Notes under the pieces: model-generated
Databases searched by the model: none
Told to the model about the DNA's origin: nothing
Seen by the model: only the letters and a program-made list of their open reading frames with translations
Shown: piece by piece, positions 32,913-43,398 of the stretch
Numbering within the stretch: the first letter of the stretch is position 1
How the letters are laid out: every line of letters begins with the position of its first letter
Position numbers and translations under genes: made by a program
Assembly: GCF_014836885.1 (NCBI RefSeq)
Contig: NZ_JACSPY010000008.1
Coordinates: forward strand, 62,001-126,000
Origin: Brevibacterium gallinarum
Lineage (GTDB): Bacteria > Actinomycetota > Actinomycetes > Actinomycetales > Brevibacteriaceae
Direction of reading: 5' to 3'
DNA length: 64,000 nucleotides

Positions 32913-32918
32913 TAGACT
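32913..32918 (+). promoter_or_regulatory. -10 box, leaderless promoter of first LacI-type gene
   Basis: TAGACT ends six bases before ATG 32925, without a ribosome site. Confidence 0.5.
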
Positions 32919-32924
32919 GGCGCT

Positions 32925-34004
32925 ATGAGAGTTCGGCTGGAGGATGTCGCCGAGGCGGCGGGCGTGTCGGTCACGACGGTCTCGCGGGTGCTCGGCGGCC
33001 GCGGCACCGTCGCCGCGGCGACCCGCACCCGGGTGCTCGACGCCGTGCGGGACCTCGGCTACGACCGCTCGACCCTGCTGCACCGTCAGGCGGCCCGGCT
33101 TGTGGCCGTGTGCGCACCGGCCCAGCCGGAGCACTGGCAGATCGAGGTGTGCCGCTCGCTGTCGATGCAGCTCCAGGACGCCGGCATCATCGCCGCCACT
33201 CCGTTCCTCGATGAGGACATCGCCGAGGTCCGCGCCTGCATCGACGCCGGCGCCGCGCTTGTCGTCACACCGACCTTCACCCCGCTCGACGTCGACGTCC
33301 CGGTCGTCCGCTTCGCCGAGGCGACCGCCGCCTGGCCCACCGCGACCGCCGGGCCCGAGGTGAGCCCCGCCTCGGGCACGGGCAGCGCCGGTTCCGCCTC
33401 GGGCACGGGCAGGGCGGGTCCCGAGGCAGGAGCCGGCCGGGCTGTCGACGCTGAGCGGATCGCCGCCAGGGTCGACCTGTCCGGTGGGATGAGCCTGGCG
33501 TTCGAGCACCTGCATGCGCTCGGCCACCGACGCATCGGCCTGGTGTGCAACGACTCCGGTGCGCTGGCAGAGCAGCTGAAGAACCGGTTCCGGCGCGAGC
33601 ATCCGATGCGCGATGTCACCGACCGGCTCGATGAGTGGATCGCCGCCGTCCCGAAGTCCCATTCCGGCGGCATCGCAGCAGCCACCCAGCTGCGCGACGC
33701 CACCTGCACGGCTGTCATCGTCCAATCCGCTCTGCAGCTGCACGGCGTCTTCGCCGCCGTCCGCCGCCGGCGCCTGGCGATCCCGCGCGACCTGTCCGTG
33801 GTGGGGTTCGGGGACTTCTCGACGATGCGCTACACGAACCCGCCGGCCACCGTGCTCCGGTTGGACAATCAGGCGCTGGCCGAGGCGCTCGCCGCAGGGG
33901 TGCGCAGCGTGCTCGGCCTGCCCGGTCGGCAGCTCGCCTCGGTCCCGCCGACGCTGCGCCCGAGGCTCCTGGCCCGCCAGTCGACTGCGGCGGCGAGGAC
34001 CTGA
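32925..34004 (+). CDS. LacI-family transcriptional regulator 1
   Basis: A 359-residue regulator. The N-terminal helix-turn-helix (VRLEDVAEAAGVSVTTVSRVLGGRGTVAAATRTRVLDAVRDLGYDRS) is typical of LacI/GalR. The periplasmic-binding-like effector domain follows, with HLHALGHRRIGLV and ISLVVGFGDFSTMRYTNPPATVLRLDNQ-type segments. Residues ~135-170 are an unusual Gly/Ala/Ser-rich insertion built from copies of the dispersed repeat, placed in the effector domain. It overlaps the next LacI gene by one base (TGATG). Its ligand and targets are unknown; it may act on the divergent DUF4032-SDR-MFS genes. Confidence 0.85.
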   Translation: MRVRLEDVAEAAGVSVTTVSRVLGGRGTVAAATRTRVLDAVRDLGYDRSTLLHRQAARLVAVCAPAQPEHWQIEVCRSLSMQLQDAGIIAATPFLDEDIAEVRACIDAGAALVVTPTFTPLDVDVPVVRFAEATAAWPTATAGPEVSPASGTGSAGSASGTGRAGPEAGAGRAVDAERIAARVDLSGGMSLAFEHLHALGHRRIGLVCNDSGALAEQLKNRFRREHPMRDVTDRLDEWIAAVPKSHSGGIAAATQLRDATCTAVIVQSALQLHGVFAAVRRRRLAIPRDLSVVGFGDFSTMRYTNPPATVLRLDNQALAEALAAGVRSVLGLPGRQLASVPPTLRPRLLARQSTAAART

Positions 34005-35047
34005 TGCGCTCGGACATCTCGCTCAAGCAGATCGCCGCGGCCTCCGGGCTGTCGGTCTCCACGGTCTCCCGGGTGCTCAGAGAGCAGCCCGGCACCTCAG
34101 CAGCCGCCCGCCGTGCCGTCGCCGTGGCACTCGGCACGCTCGGGGTGCGGCACGGGGAGGAGGCGGCCCGGACCGGCACTGTCATCGCCGTCGTGCACGC
34201 CGCCCCGCTCGCCGGTGACGTCGACCCGTTCGAAAGCCTCTACCTGGAGATCGTCGAGCGGATCTTCGCCCTCGGCTGGGTGGCCGTGCGCATCCAGACC
34301 GGCCCGGATCTCGCCTCGGCCGCCGAGGTGCTCGAGTCCTTCGGCGTCGCCGGCGCGGTGGTGCTCGGCGGCGGTTCGGCCGGTCCCGAGGCGCAGCGGC
34401 TCGCCGCCCACGGGGTGCCGGTCATCCGCGTCTCCAACGCCCGGCACGCAGGCTTCGCCCAGCTCGTCCTCGACTCCGGGGAGGGCATCCGCACCGCAGT
34501 CCGCCACCTCATCCACCTCGGTCACCGGCGCATCGGGCTCGTCGTGCCTGAGGACTCGGCGGCCTCCACCCGGGTGAGTGCGTTTCGGCGGGCGATGGCC
34601 GATGTGCTGCACATCCCCGCCACCCGCGACCAGGCTCCCGTCGTGGTCGCCGGGCCGGGGATCCTCGCCGGTTCGCAGGCCGCCGATGATCTGCTGGAGG
34701 CGCAGTGCTCGGCAGCGATCAGCTGCGCCCCGGCGATCACCTTCGGATTCCTCGAATCGACCCGCCGGCTGCGCCTGGCGGTGCCGCAGGACTTCTCGCT
34801 GCTGACGGTCGGGGACATGCCCGACGCCGAGGTGATCCACCCGCCGATGTCACAGGTGACCTTCGACTGGGCCGCCCTGGCCGAGGCTGCGCTGCGCGAA
34901 CTCGAACGGCTCATGCGCGCCAGCGCCGATGGGGCAGGAGCTGCTGGGCCCGGGGCCGGCAGCGGGCGTACACCCCGGCTGCCGGACTACCGCGTCAGCC
35001 CCGAACTCGTGCTCCGGGCCTCCGAACGGGCCATCGGCCGGCGCTGA
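34004..35047 (+). CDS. LacI-family transcriptional regulator 2
   Basis: A 347-residue regulator. The ATG at 34004 shares a base with the previous stop. The HTH (ISLKQIAAASGLSVSTVSRVLREQPGTSAAARRAVAVALGTLGV) and effector-binding domain (~60-340; HLIHLGHRRIGLVVPEDSAASTRVSAFRRAM, then FSLLTVGDMPDAEVIHPPMSQVTFDWAALAE) are complete. It is not a simple duplicate of the first regulator, as the two share only family-level similarity. Because the genes overlap they are co-translated, so the two may form heteromers or respond to the same sugar signal. A longer frame extending upstream is a shadow of the first gene. Confidence 0.85.
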   Translation: MRSDISLKQIAAASGLSVSTVSRVLREQPGTSAAARRAVAVALGTLGVRHGEEAARTGTVIAVVHAAPLAGDVDPFESLYLEIVERIFALGWVAVRIQTGPDLASAAEVLESFGVAGAVVLGGGSAGPEAQRLAAHGVPVIRVSNARHAGFAQLVLDSGEGIRTAVRHLIHLGHRRIGLVVPEDSAASTRVSAFRRAMADVLHIPATRDQAPVVVAGPGILAGSQAADDLLEAQCSAAISCAPAITFGFLESTRRLRLAVPQDFSLLTVGDMPDAEVIHPPMSQVTFDWAALAEAALRELERLMRASADGAGAAGPGAGSGRTPRLPDYRVSPELVLRASERAIGRR

Positions 35048-35146
35048 GTCTCCTGGCATCGAGCGCGCCGCGGCTGCGCATCGCAACGCCGCAGCTGCGC
35101 ATCGCGCCGCCCGGCCCGTCCTTCAGCGTCCTGCGCGGGTCTCCGC

Positions 35147-37570
<2,424 letters not shown>

Positions 37571-37619
37571 GTTACTCCTATCAGCACTCGATCCTCATGA
37601 GAAACTCTACCGCCTCAGC

Positions 37620-37625
37620 TAACCT
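37620..37625 (+). promoter_or_regulatory. -10 box, leaderless promoter of the Ser/Thr kinase
   Basis: TAACCT ends seven bases before GTG 37633; there is no ribosome site. Confidence 0.4.
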
Positions 37626-37632
37626 GGGTTGA

Positions 37633-39654
37633 GTGGCAGTACAGGAACTCGGCGGCTATCGGCTGCTGAATGAACTCGGTTCCGGCGGCATGGGCGTCGT
37701 CCACCTCGGGGTGGATGCTGAGAACAACCCGGTCGCCGTCAAAGTGCTGCACGCGCACATCGCCAACGACGAGACCGCCCGCAAGCGGCTCGCCCGCGAG
37801 GTGCGGACACTGAGGCGGATCAAGCATCCGCGGATCGCAGCGGTCCTCGACGCCGAACTTGAGACCGCCCAGCCGTTCATCATCACCGAGTTCGTCGACG
37901 GGCAGACGCTGTCCGACGATGTGCGCGACAACGGCCCGTTCGCCGAAGACGAGCTCGTCCACTTCGGCCATGCGCTGCTCGATGCGCTCAACGCCGTGCA
38001 CGAAGCAGGCGTCATCCACCGTGACCTCAAGCCTGCCAACGTCATGATCATGGACGGTGAGCCGATGGTCATCGACTTTGGCATCGCCCAGGCCGCCGAC
38101 GAGGTCAAGGTCACCGCCACCGGCCTCGTCATGGGCACCCCGGGCTATCTCAGCCCCGAGATCGCCGACGGCCGCGAAGCCAGCGAGAAGACCGACTGGT
38201 GGGGGTGGGCGGCGACGATGGCGTTCGCGGCCACCGGCCGCAACCCGTACGGCTCCGGCCCGCTCGAGGCGGTGCTCGGACGCGTGGCCACCGGCCGGTA
38301 CAACCTCGAAGGGGCACCGGAGCTGTTCGTGCCGCTGCTGCAGGCCTGCCTCGACCCCAAACCCGAGCGGCGGCCATCGGGAGCCATGATCCTCGACGCC
38401 CTCGTCGACATCGAATCCGGGCAGCTGCCGGCATTCGGCAGCCCCCGCCATGCAGCCGGACCCGGCCGCGGCGACACCGGCGGCACCCGGGTCGACCTGC
38501 CCGCCGTCGGCGCGGCAGGAGCCGCCGCTGCCGCTGCCGCAGCCGGGGCAGCCCATGACCCGCTGGCCCCGCCGACCGGCCCGATGGGCCGCACCGGACC
38601 CGGTGGCGCCTACCAGCTCGGCGGCGAGCCCGGCGGCATGGAGGGCTTCCAGGCCGGCGGCTTCGCCGGCCACCGCCCCGACCAGCACGGGGTGCCCCGC
38701 CACGGCAACGCCCCCGGCGGCCGCCCGCAGCCGGTTCAGCCCTCACCCGGCACACCCGGCGGCAGCGTCTACGGGGGAGCAGCCCCCTACGGCAGCCAGC
38801 CCGGCCACATGCAGGGCAGCCAGCCGGCCGGATCCGGCCCAGCCCACGCCTCGGGGCCGGCACATGCCTCGGGCCCGGCACACGCCTCGGGCCCGGCACA
38901 CGCCGCCGTCGGCTCACCGCCGGCCTACGGCCCGCTCGGCATCGACCCGCGCCCCCAGCCGCACCAGCAGGTCGAGCCCTACCAGCACGCCGGTGCCCCG
39001 GTGCCGGCCGAACAGCCCTGGCAGCCCCAGCAGCTGCGCCCGCCCGGCCCGCCGCGCCCGCAGCGCCTCGGCGGGGCCTGGCCGCTGCTCATGCTCAACC
39101 TGCTGGCCGTCACGCTCGTAGCGCTCGGGCCGATCATCATGCTCATCGCCTCCTACCTGTGGCAGGTCGCCGCCCGCACCACCGGATCGATGGCGCAGGT
39201 GCGCAACTGGCGGCAGTTCAACGACGGTCCCTCCGGCGTGTCAGTGTGGTCCTCGATCGCCAGCCTGCCCGGCGCGCTGTTCCGGTCGCTGTTCACCTCG
39301 CTGTTCTCGATGATCCTGCCGGCCATCGCCTTCGTTGCCGTCGCGGTGCTCATGCGCCTCGACATCGCCGGGATCATCCCCTCAGGCCGGTCCTTCGAAT
39401 GGACCCTGTGGGCAGCTGGGCTGTCCTATGCGCTCGTGCTGTGGTTCGGGCCGGGCTCGGCGAACCTGCGCGTCGGCTCTCGGGCTGCACTCACCTCGAT
39501 CGCCCGCAACCGCACCGGCGAATGGATCATGTTCGGGGTGCTCGCGCTGCTGTTCGTCATGGCTATCAGCGTCATCCTCTCCACCGCAGGCGTCACCTGG
39601 TGGCCGCTGACCTTCAACCCACTCGAGCTCATCCCGCGCGCCTCTGAACTTTAA
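37633..39654 (+). CDS. Serine/threonine protein kinase with Pro-rich linker and C-terminal membrane domain
   Basis: A 673-residue Hanks-type kinase. The catalytic domain is ~8-262: glycine loop LGSGGMGVVHLG, VAVKVLHAH (K37), HRDLKPANVM, IDFGIAQ, activation loop and MGTPGYLSPEI. A ~210-residue Gly/Pro/Gln/His-rich disordered linker (~265-475) contains four Gly-Pro-Ala-His-Ala-Ser units. Residues ~480-670 have about four membrane segments (LLMLNLLAVTLVALGPIIMLIASYLW and others) instead of the PASTA domains of PknB. The kinase is therefore cytoplasmic and anchored by a polytopic C-terminus. GTG 37633 follows a -10 box directly. Targets are unknown. Confidence 0.9.
   Translation: MAVQELGGYRLLNELGSGGMGVVHLGVDAENNPVAVKVLHAHIANDETARKRLAREVRTLRRIKHPRIAAVLDAELETAQPFIITEFVDGQTLSDDVRDNGPFAEDELVHFGHALLDALNAVHEAGVIHRDLKPANVMIMDGEPMVIDFGIAQAADEVKVTATGLVMGTPGYLSPEIADGREASEKTDWWGWAATMAFAATGRNPYGSGPLEAVLGRVATGRYNLEGAPELFVPLLQACLDPKPERRPSGAMILDALVDIESGQLPAFGSPRHAAGPGRGDTGGTRVDLPAVGAAGAAAAAAAAGAAHDPLAPPTGPMGRTGPGGAYQLGGEPGGMEGFQAGGFAGHRPDQHGVPRHGNAPGGRPQPVQPSPGTPGGSVYGGAAPYGSQPGHMQGSQPAGSGPAHASGPAHASGPAHASGPAHAAVGSPPAYGPLGIDPRPQPHQQVEPYQHAGAPVPAEQPWQPQQLRPPGPPRPQRLGGAWPLLMLNLLAVTLVALGPIIMLIASYLWQVAARTTGSMAQVRNWRQFNDGPSGVSVWSSIASLPGALFRSLFTSLFSMILPAIAFVAVAVLMRLDIAGIIPSGRSFEWTLWAAGLSYALVLWFGPGSANLRVGSRAALTSIARNRTGEWIMFGVLALLFVMAISVILSTAGVTWWPLTFNPLELIPRASEL
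38836..38907 (+). repeat. Four tandem 18-base units coding Gly-Pro-Ala-His-Ala-Ser
   Basis: Four in-frame units begin at 38836, 38854, 38872 and 38890; the last ends in Ala. The core GCCTCGGGCCCGGCACA is related to the dispersed repeat of this window. Confidence 0.85.
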
Positions 39655-39666
39655 GACCCAGCCACC

Positions 39667-39684
39667 GCCTCGGGAGCGGATGCC
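39667..39684 (+). repeat. Intergenic copy of the dispersed GCCTCGGG repeat
   Basis: GCCTCGGGAGCGGATGCC lies 13 bases after the kinase stop and is identical over 18 bases to 47962-47979 inside murP. Confidence 0.75.
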
Positions 39685-39792
39685 CTGAAGAACGGCTGAA
39701 CCCCGTAGGATGGCCGAGGATCTAAGATAGCCCTCGAACCAGTAAGCCCCTGCGCCGAAGCCCGCGCAGCGACCGACATCACGTGAGGAAAC

Positions 39793-40674
39793 ATGGCGAA
39801 GAACTCATCGGCCGCCGACCGCCGACAGGCAGCGCGCGAGAAGGCCCGGCAGATCGCAGAGAACGACGCACGGCGGGAGAAGAAGGCCAAGACGATCCTC
39901 TTCACCTCGGTCGGCATCGTCGTCGTCGCCTTCATCACCGTCGTCGGCTTCCTCATCTTCCAGAGCCTGCAGCCGGTGGCCGGCCCACGCAACTACGCCC
40001 AGGGCACGATGACCGTGGCCAAGGACGGCGACGAGCTCAAGGCCTACACCGCACCCGGCATCGAGGACCCCGGCGAGAATCCGCCGCCGCCGATCGCTGA
40101 GTCCCCGCTCGGCTCCGACGCCGCCGTGGTGACCGTCTACTTCGACTTCCAGTGCCCGGCCTGCAAGGCCTTCGAGGACACCCACGGCAAAACGCTGAAC
40201 AAACTCGTCGAGGACGGCAAGATCGCCCTGCAGTACGCGCCGGTCGCGTTCCTCGACAACGCCTCAGGCGGCAACAAGTTCTCCACCCGCTCCGCCAACG
40301 CCGCAGCCTGCGTCGCCGACTCCGGCCAGGTGCAGGGATACTCGGACTTCGTCATGGCGATGTTCGCCCAGCAGCCGCAGGAGGGCGCCGAGGGCATGGA
40401 GGACGACCAGATCATCTCGATCGCTGAGGAAGCCGGCGTCGACGTCAGCGCAGCCGTGGCTCCCGAGGACTCCGACGCTTCGGACGTGCGCAGCTGCATC
40501 ACCGAACAGGCCTTCGCGAAGTCCGTGGAGAAGGAGACGCAGGCTGCGTTCGACGACCGCGGACTCTCCGGCACCCCGCGCGTGCTCATCAACGGCCAGG
40601 AGACGCAGTCGTGGAGCGAACAGGATCCGCAGAAGTTCCCGCTTGAGGTGCTGCGCGCCGCCGGCGGCAACTGA
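39793..40674 (+). CDS. Membrane-anchored DsbA-like thioredoxin-fold protein
   Basis: A 293-residue protein. A basic cytoplasmic N-terminus precedes one membrane helix (~35-57), and the extracytoplasmic thioredoxin-fold domain (~100-293) has the active-site pair C121-P-A-C124 in VYFDFQCPACKAFE and the cis-Pro in SGTPRVLINGQ. This resembles actinobacterial DsbA-like oxidoreductases that introduce or shuffle disulphides in exported proteins. Two further Cys (~174 and ~236) could form a structural disulphide. GAGGAAAC precedes the ATG. It follows the kinase by about 140 bases and is ended by a hairpin. Confidence 0.85.
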   Translation: MAKNSSAADRRQAAREKARQIAENDARREKKAKTILFTSVGIVVVAFITVVGFLIFQSLQPVAGPRNYAQGTMTVAKDGDELKAYTAPGIEDPGENPPPPIAESPLGSDAAVVTVYFDFQCPACKAFEDTHGKTLNKLVEDGKIALQYAPVAFLDNASGGNKFSTRSANAAACVADSGQVQGYSDFVMAMFAQQPQEGAEGMEDDQIISIAEEAGVDVSAAVAPEDSDASDVRSCITEQAFAKSVEKETQAAFDDRGLSGTPRVLINGQETQSWSEQDPQKFPLEVLRAAGGN

Positions 40675-40697
40675 TCACCCGATAGCCTCAGCTGGCA

Positions 40698-40753
40698 GAC
40701 GCCCGCCAGGTCACGGATTCCGCAGGCCACGGATTCCGTGCCCGGTGGGCGTC
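40698..40753. terminator. Hairpin after the DsbA-like gene
   Basis: GACGCCCGCC (40698-40707) pairs with GGTGGGCGTC (40744-40753) with one mismatch. The loop contains two direct copies of CACGGATTCCG (40712 and 40728). It lies 24 bases after the stop. Confidence 0.45.
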
Positions 40754-40873
40754 AGTCGTCAGTGGGTGCGTCTCTGCGTGCTGGTGCCGAGACGAACGGG
40801 GTGCGGAAGCGGGCGTGCGTGGCGGACGGCAGGCCGATGTTCTACACTGTCTTAGGCTCACTGCGGTGAGCAC

Positions 40874-40946
40874 GCCTCCTTAGCTCAGTTGGTAGAGCAC
40901 CGCTCTTGTAAAGCGAAGGTCGTCAGTTCGAGTCTGACAGGGGGCT
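40874..40946 (+). tRNA. tRNA-Thr (anticodon TGT)
   Basis: The 73-base cloverleaf has acceptor stem GCCTCCT/AGGGGGC (one T-G pair), D stem GCTC/GAGC around AGTTGGTA, anticodon loop CTTGTAA with anticodon TGT (Thr, ACA codons) and T arm GTCAG-TTCGAGT-CTGAC. The first anticodon-stem pair is a C-A mismatch. The discriminator base is T and the CCA end is not encoded. Confidence 0.95.
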
Positions 40947-41029
40947 CTTCTCATACCCAGACGCACCGTCTGTTCCTCCGCTGACCGCATCTCTGCTGGC
41001 CCTCCTTCCACGCTCGAACGGAGCCCCTC

Positions 41030-41365
41030 ATGACCCCGGAACAGGAATCACTCGTCGAACGGCTGAGGCACCTGCTCACAGACCAACCCGTGCTGCGCGA
41101 GGTCTCGATGTTCGGCGGCCGGTCCTTCATGGTCAACGAGAAGCTGGCCGTCAGCGCGCTCAAGTCCGGCGGCCTGCTGGTGCGGGTGGATGCGGCGCAG
41201 CACGCAGAGCTTCTCACTCGGCCCGGCGCCCGCCGAGCCACTATGGGGGCTGATCGCGAAATGGGGCCCGGCTGGATCGAAGTCGATGCCGCCGCAGTCG
41301 AGGACGACGAGGGCCTGGCCGCGTGGCTGGATGTCGCGCTGCGGCACAACCGCGAAGTGAACTGA
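41030..41365 (+). CDS. TfoX/Sxy N-terminal domain protein
   Basis: A 111-residue protein made of a single TfoX N-terminal domain: LRHLLTDQPVLREVSMFGGRSFMVNEKLAVSALKSGGLLVRVD, then GPGWIEVDAAAVEDDEGLAAWLDVAL. In gamma-proteobacteria Sxy/TfoX activates competence genes with CRP, but stand-alone actinobacterial domains have no shown role. The ATG lies after a T/C-rich leader with a weak GAGCCC site. It lies 84 bases downstream of tRNA-Thr and is followed by a very long AT-rich palindrome. Confidence 0.8.
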   Translation: MTPEQESLVERLRHLLTDQPVLREVSMFGGRSFMVNEKLAVSALKSGGLLVRVDAAQHAELLTRPGARRATMGADREMGPGWIEVDAAAVEDDEGLAAWLDVALRHNREVN

Positions 41366-41414
41366 AGGTCCCTGCAGGCGCGCATACCGCGCTGTCCTCG
41401 CCCTGGGCCGAAAG

Positions 41415-41471
41415 AGTTTGCAAAGTTGTTCACGGTTTCCAATGCCGAAACCGTGAACAACTTTGCAAACT
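41415..41471. terminator. Long perfect AT-rich palindrome between TfoX-like and PTS EIIC genes
   Basis: The 25-base arm 41415-41439 is an exact inverted repeat of 41447-41471 (loop CAATGCC). With a G-T pair it extends to 28 bp and runs into TTTTCTTC. Each arm contains TTTGCAAA. It lies between convergent genes, so it could terminate both, but its length and low GC are unusual here. Confidence 0.65.
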
Positions 41472-41543
41472 TTTCTTCAGCAGCCCTGGGGAGCCGCTTT
41501 GTGGAGCCGCTCTATCGAGCAGCTCTGTGGAGCAGCTCAGGCC

Positions 41544-42914
41544 CTACTGCCTGCCTTCCTTCTCTGCCCGTGTCTTGCCGGTGGACTCGGCGGCGGCCTC
41601 CTGCGCCTCATCGAAGACCGACGGCGCGCCCTCACCGGCGTCGCCCTCCTCTTCACGGCCGGGCGTGTGGAGGTTGAACTTCACGATCGCCCACCGGAAC
41701 AGGAAGTAGTACACCGCCGCATAACCCAGGCCGATGACGATGAGCAGCAGCACCGGCAGGAACCCGCCGGAGAGCTCCGCGGCCCGGCCCATGTTGAGCA
41801 GATAGTCGATCGCCCCGGCGGAGAACCCGAACCCGGATTTGATGCCCAGCGCATTCACCAGCGCCAGCGAGGTGCCGGTGAGCACCGCGTGCACGGCGTA
41901 GAGCGGGAACGCGACGTAGGCGAAGGCGTACTCCAGCGGCTCGGTGATGCCGGTGATGAAGGCGGTCAGCGCCACCGAGATCATGATGCCGCCGACGAGC
42001 TTGCGGCGGGACTTGTGCGCGGTGTGGTAGATCGCCAGCGCGGCTGCCGGCAGCGCGAACATCATGATCGGGAAGAACCCGGTCATGAACGAGCCGGTCC
42101 AGTCGGCAGTCCCGTCGACGCCGTTGAAGAAGCAGGTGATGTCACCGTGCATCGTCTGGCCGTCGGCGTTCGTGCACGATCCCAGCTGGAACCACGGCAG
42201 GTTGTTGAGCAGATGGTGCAGGCCGAAGGGGATCAGCAGCCGGTTGATGGTGCCGAAGATGAAGCCGGTGGCCGGGTTCGAGCCGTGCTCCATGAGGAAT
42301 CCGCCCACGCCCTTGTTGATGAGCACATCGAAGAGCGGGTAGATGATCGCCATGATGACACCGGTGATCATCGCCGCGACAGCGGTGATGATCGGCACGA
42401 AGCGCCGCCCGCCGAAGAACCCGAGGTAAGTCGGCAGCTTGATGCGGTAGTAGCGCTGGTACAGCACCGCCGCGACGATGCCGACGATGATGCCGGCGAG
42501 CACGCCGTAGTTGATGACGTTCTCGCCGTCGCCGCCCGGGGCGCCGAACGTCGGGGCGAGGGCCGTGAATACGTTGTCGAGCACCAGGAAGCCGACGACG
42601 GCGGCCAGCGCGGTCGACCCGTCGGCCTTCTTCGCGAAGCCGATCGCCACACCGACGGCGAAGATGAGCGCCAGGTTGTCGAACAGCGCCCCGCCGGCGG
42701 CTGCGAGCACATCGGCGACCGGCTGCAGCCAAGAGGCGAACTGCGCCAGGCCGTCGGCGCCGAGCATGTCCGGCTGGCCGAAGCGCAGCAGCAGCGCGGC
42801 CGCTGGGAGCACGGCGATGGGCATCATGAGGGAGCGGCCGACGCGCTGGAGCTGCGCGAAACCGGGAATGTGGCGCTTCTTCTTGCCTGCGCCGGAGGCT
42901 GTTGCGGTAGACAT
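41544..42914 (-). CDS. PTS EIIC membrane component, GlcNAc/glucose type
   Basis: A 456-residue polytopic membrane protein. FAQLQRVGRSLMMPIAVLPAAALLLRFGQPDML at the start, FGGRRFVPIITAV, NRLLIPFGLHHLLNNLPWFQLG and GITEPLEYAFAYVAF are hallmarks of the glucose-superfamily EIIC. The loop with TCFF and Asp-rich sequence favours the N-acetylglucosamine branch (NagE) over PtsG. No EIIA or EIIB domain is attached; a stand-alone EIIB gene is divergent from it 181 bases away and an EIIA is encoded in the mur operon. The C-terminal ~35 residues are an acidic disordered tail. Confidence 0.9.
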   Translation of the reverse strand: MSTATASGAGKKKRHIPGFAQLQRVGRSLMMPIAVLPAAALLLRFGQPDMLGADGLAQFASWLQPVADVLAAAGGALFDNLALIFAVGVAIGFAKKADGSTALAAVVGFLVLDNVFTALAPTFGAPGGDGENVINYGVLAGIIVGIVAAVLYQRYYRIKLPTYLGFFGGRRFVPIITAVAAMITGVIMAIIYPLFDVLINKGVGGFLMEHGSNPATGFIFGTINRLLIPFGLHHLLNNLPWFQLGSCTNADGQTMHGDITCFFNGVDGTADWTGSFMTGFFPIMMFALPAAALAIYHTAHKSRRKLVGGIMISVALTAFITGITEPLEYAFAYVAFPLYAVHAVLTGTSLALVNALGIKSGFGFSAGAIDYLLNMGRAAELSGGFLPVLLLIVIGLGYAAVYYFLFRWAIVKFNLHTPGREEEGDAGEGAPSVFDEAQEAAAESTGKTRAEKEGRQ

Positions 42915-43095
42915 CGCTGTCCTTCCCTTCGAGGTGAGCGCCCGCCTGGTGCGGCAGAACGCGGGTGGTGCGAACCGGTGGGTCTCAGCTGCGCGGATGC
43001 GCCGCCGGTGACGTCAACGGTCGTAGACTGAAACACACGAGGCCCGGGGCGGGGACCGCATCGGGGCACCCACACCTACGACAGAGGAGTCACAG

Positions 43096-43329
43096 ATGGA
43101 CAAGGCAGAGCAGATCGTCGCCGGCCTCGGCGGGGCGGACAACATCGAGGACATCGAGGCCTGCATCACCCGCCTGCGCGTCGAGGTCGAGGACGGCAGC
43201 CAGGTCGATGAGGGCGCGCTCAAGGCCGCCGGTGCGTTCGGTGTGGTCGCCCAGGGCGAGATCGTCCAGGTCGTCGTCGGCCCGGAGGCCGACATCCTCG
43301 TCGACGACATCAAGGACCTGCTTCCCTGA
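43096..43329 (+). CDS. PTS EIIB component, glucose/GlcNAc type
   Basis: A 77-residue EIIB domain. The phosphorylated Cys is C28 in IEDIEACITRLRVEV, the conserved C-x-T-R-L-R motif. KAAGAFGVVAQGEIVQVVVGPEAD is the usual second half. It receives phosphate from the EIIA (probably the Crr-type protein at 49.2 kb) and phosphorylates the sugar carried by the divergent EIIC. GAGGAG lies upstream of the ATG. A TAGACT at about 43024 may be its -10. Confidence 0.92.
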   Translation: MDKAEQIVAGLGGADNIEDIEACITRLRVEVEDGSQVDEGALKAAGAFGVVAQGEIVQVVVGPEADILVDDIKDLLP

Positions 43330-43366
43330 TCACTGTCTGTTCCCCATGACAGTCTGTTCCCTTCCG

Positions 43367-43398
43367 TGAGCCGGCGCTGAGATCTCAGCGCCGGCTCA
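43367..43398. terminator. Bidirectional terminator between EIIB and EI-HPr genes
   Basis: A perfect 32-base palindrome (16-bp arms, core GCCGGCGCTGAGA) ends exactly on the EI-HPr stop codon and lies 38 bases after the EIIB stop. Upstream, GTCTGTTCCC occurs twice (period 19). Confidence 0.7.

Noticed and set aside
33635-34003. Longer version of the second LacI gene starting upstream
   Set aside because: The extra sequence is a shadow of the first LacI gene; the HTH begins right after ATG 34004.
38836-38907. CRISPR-like regular repeats
   Set aside because: Contiguous 18-base in-frame coding units without spacers inside a kinase gene.
41426-41709. Small plus-strand ORFs over the long palindrome
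   Set aside because: They cross a terminator-like hairpin, lack ribosome sites and overlap the EIIC gene on the other strand.
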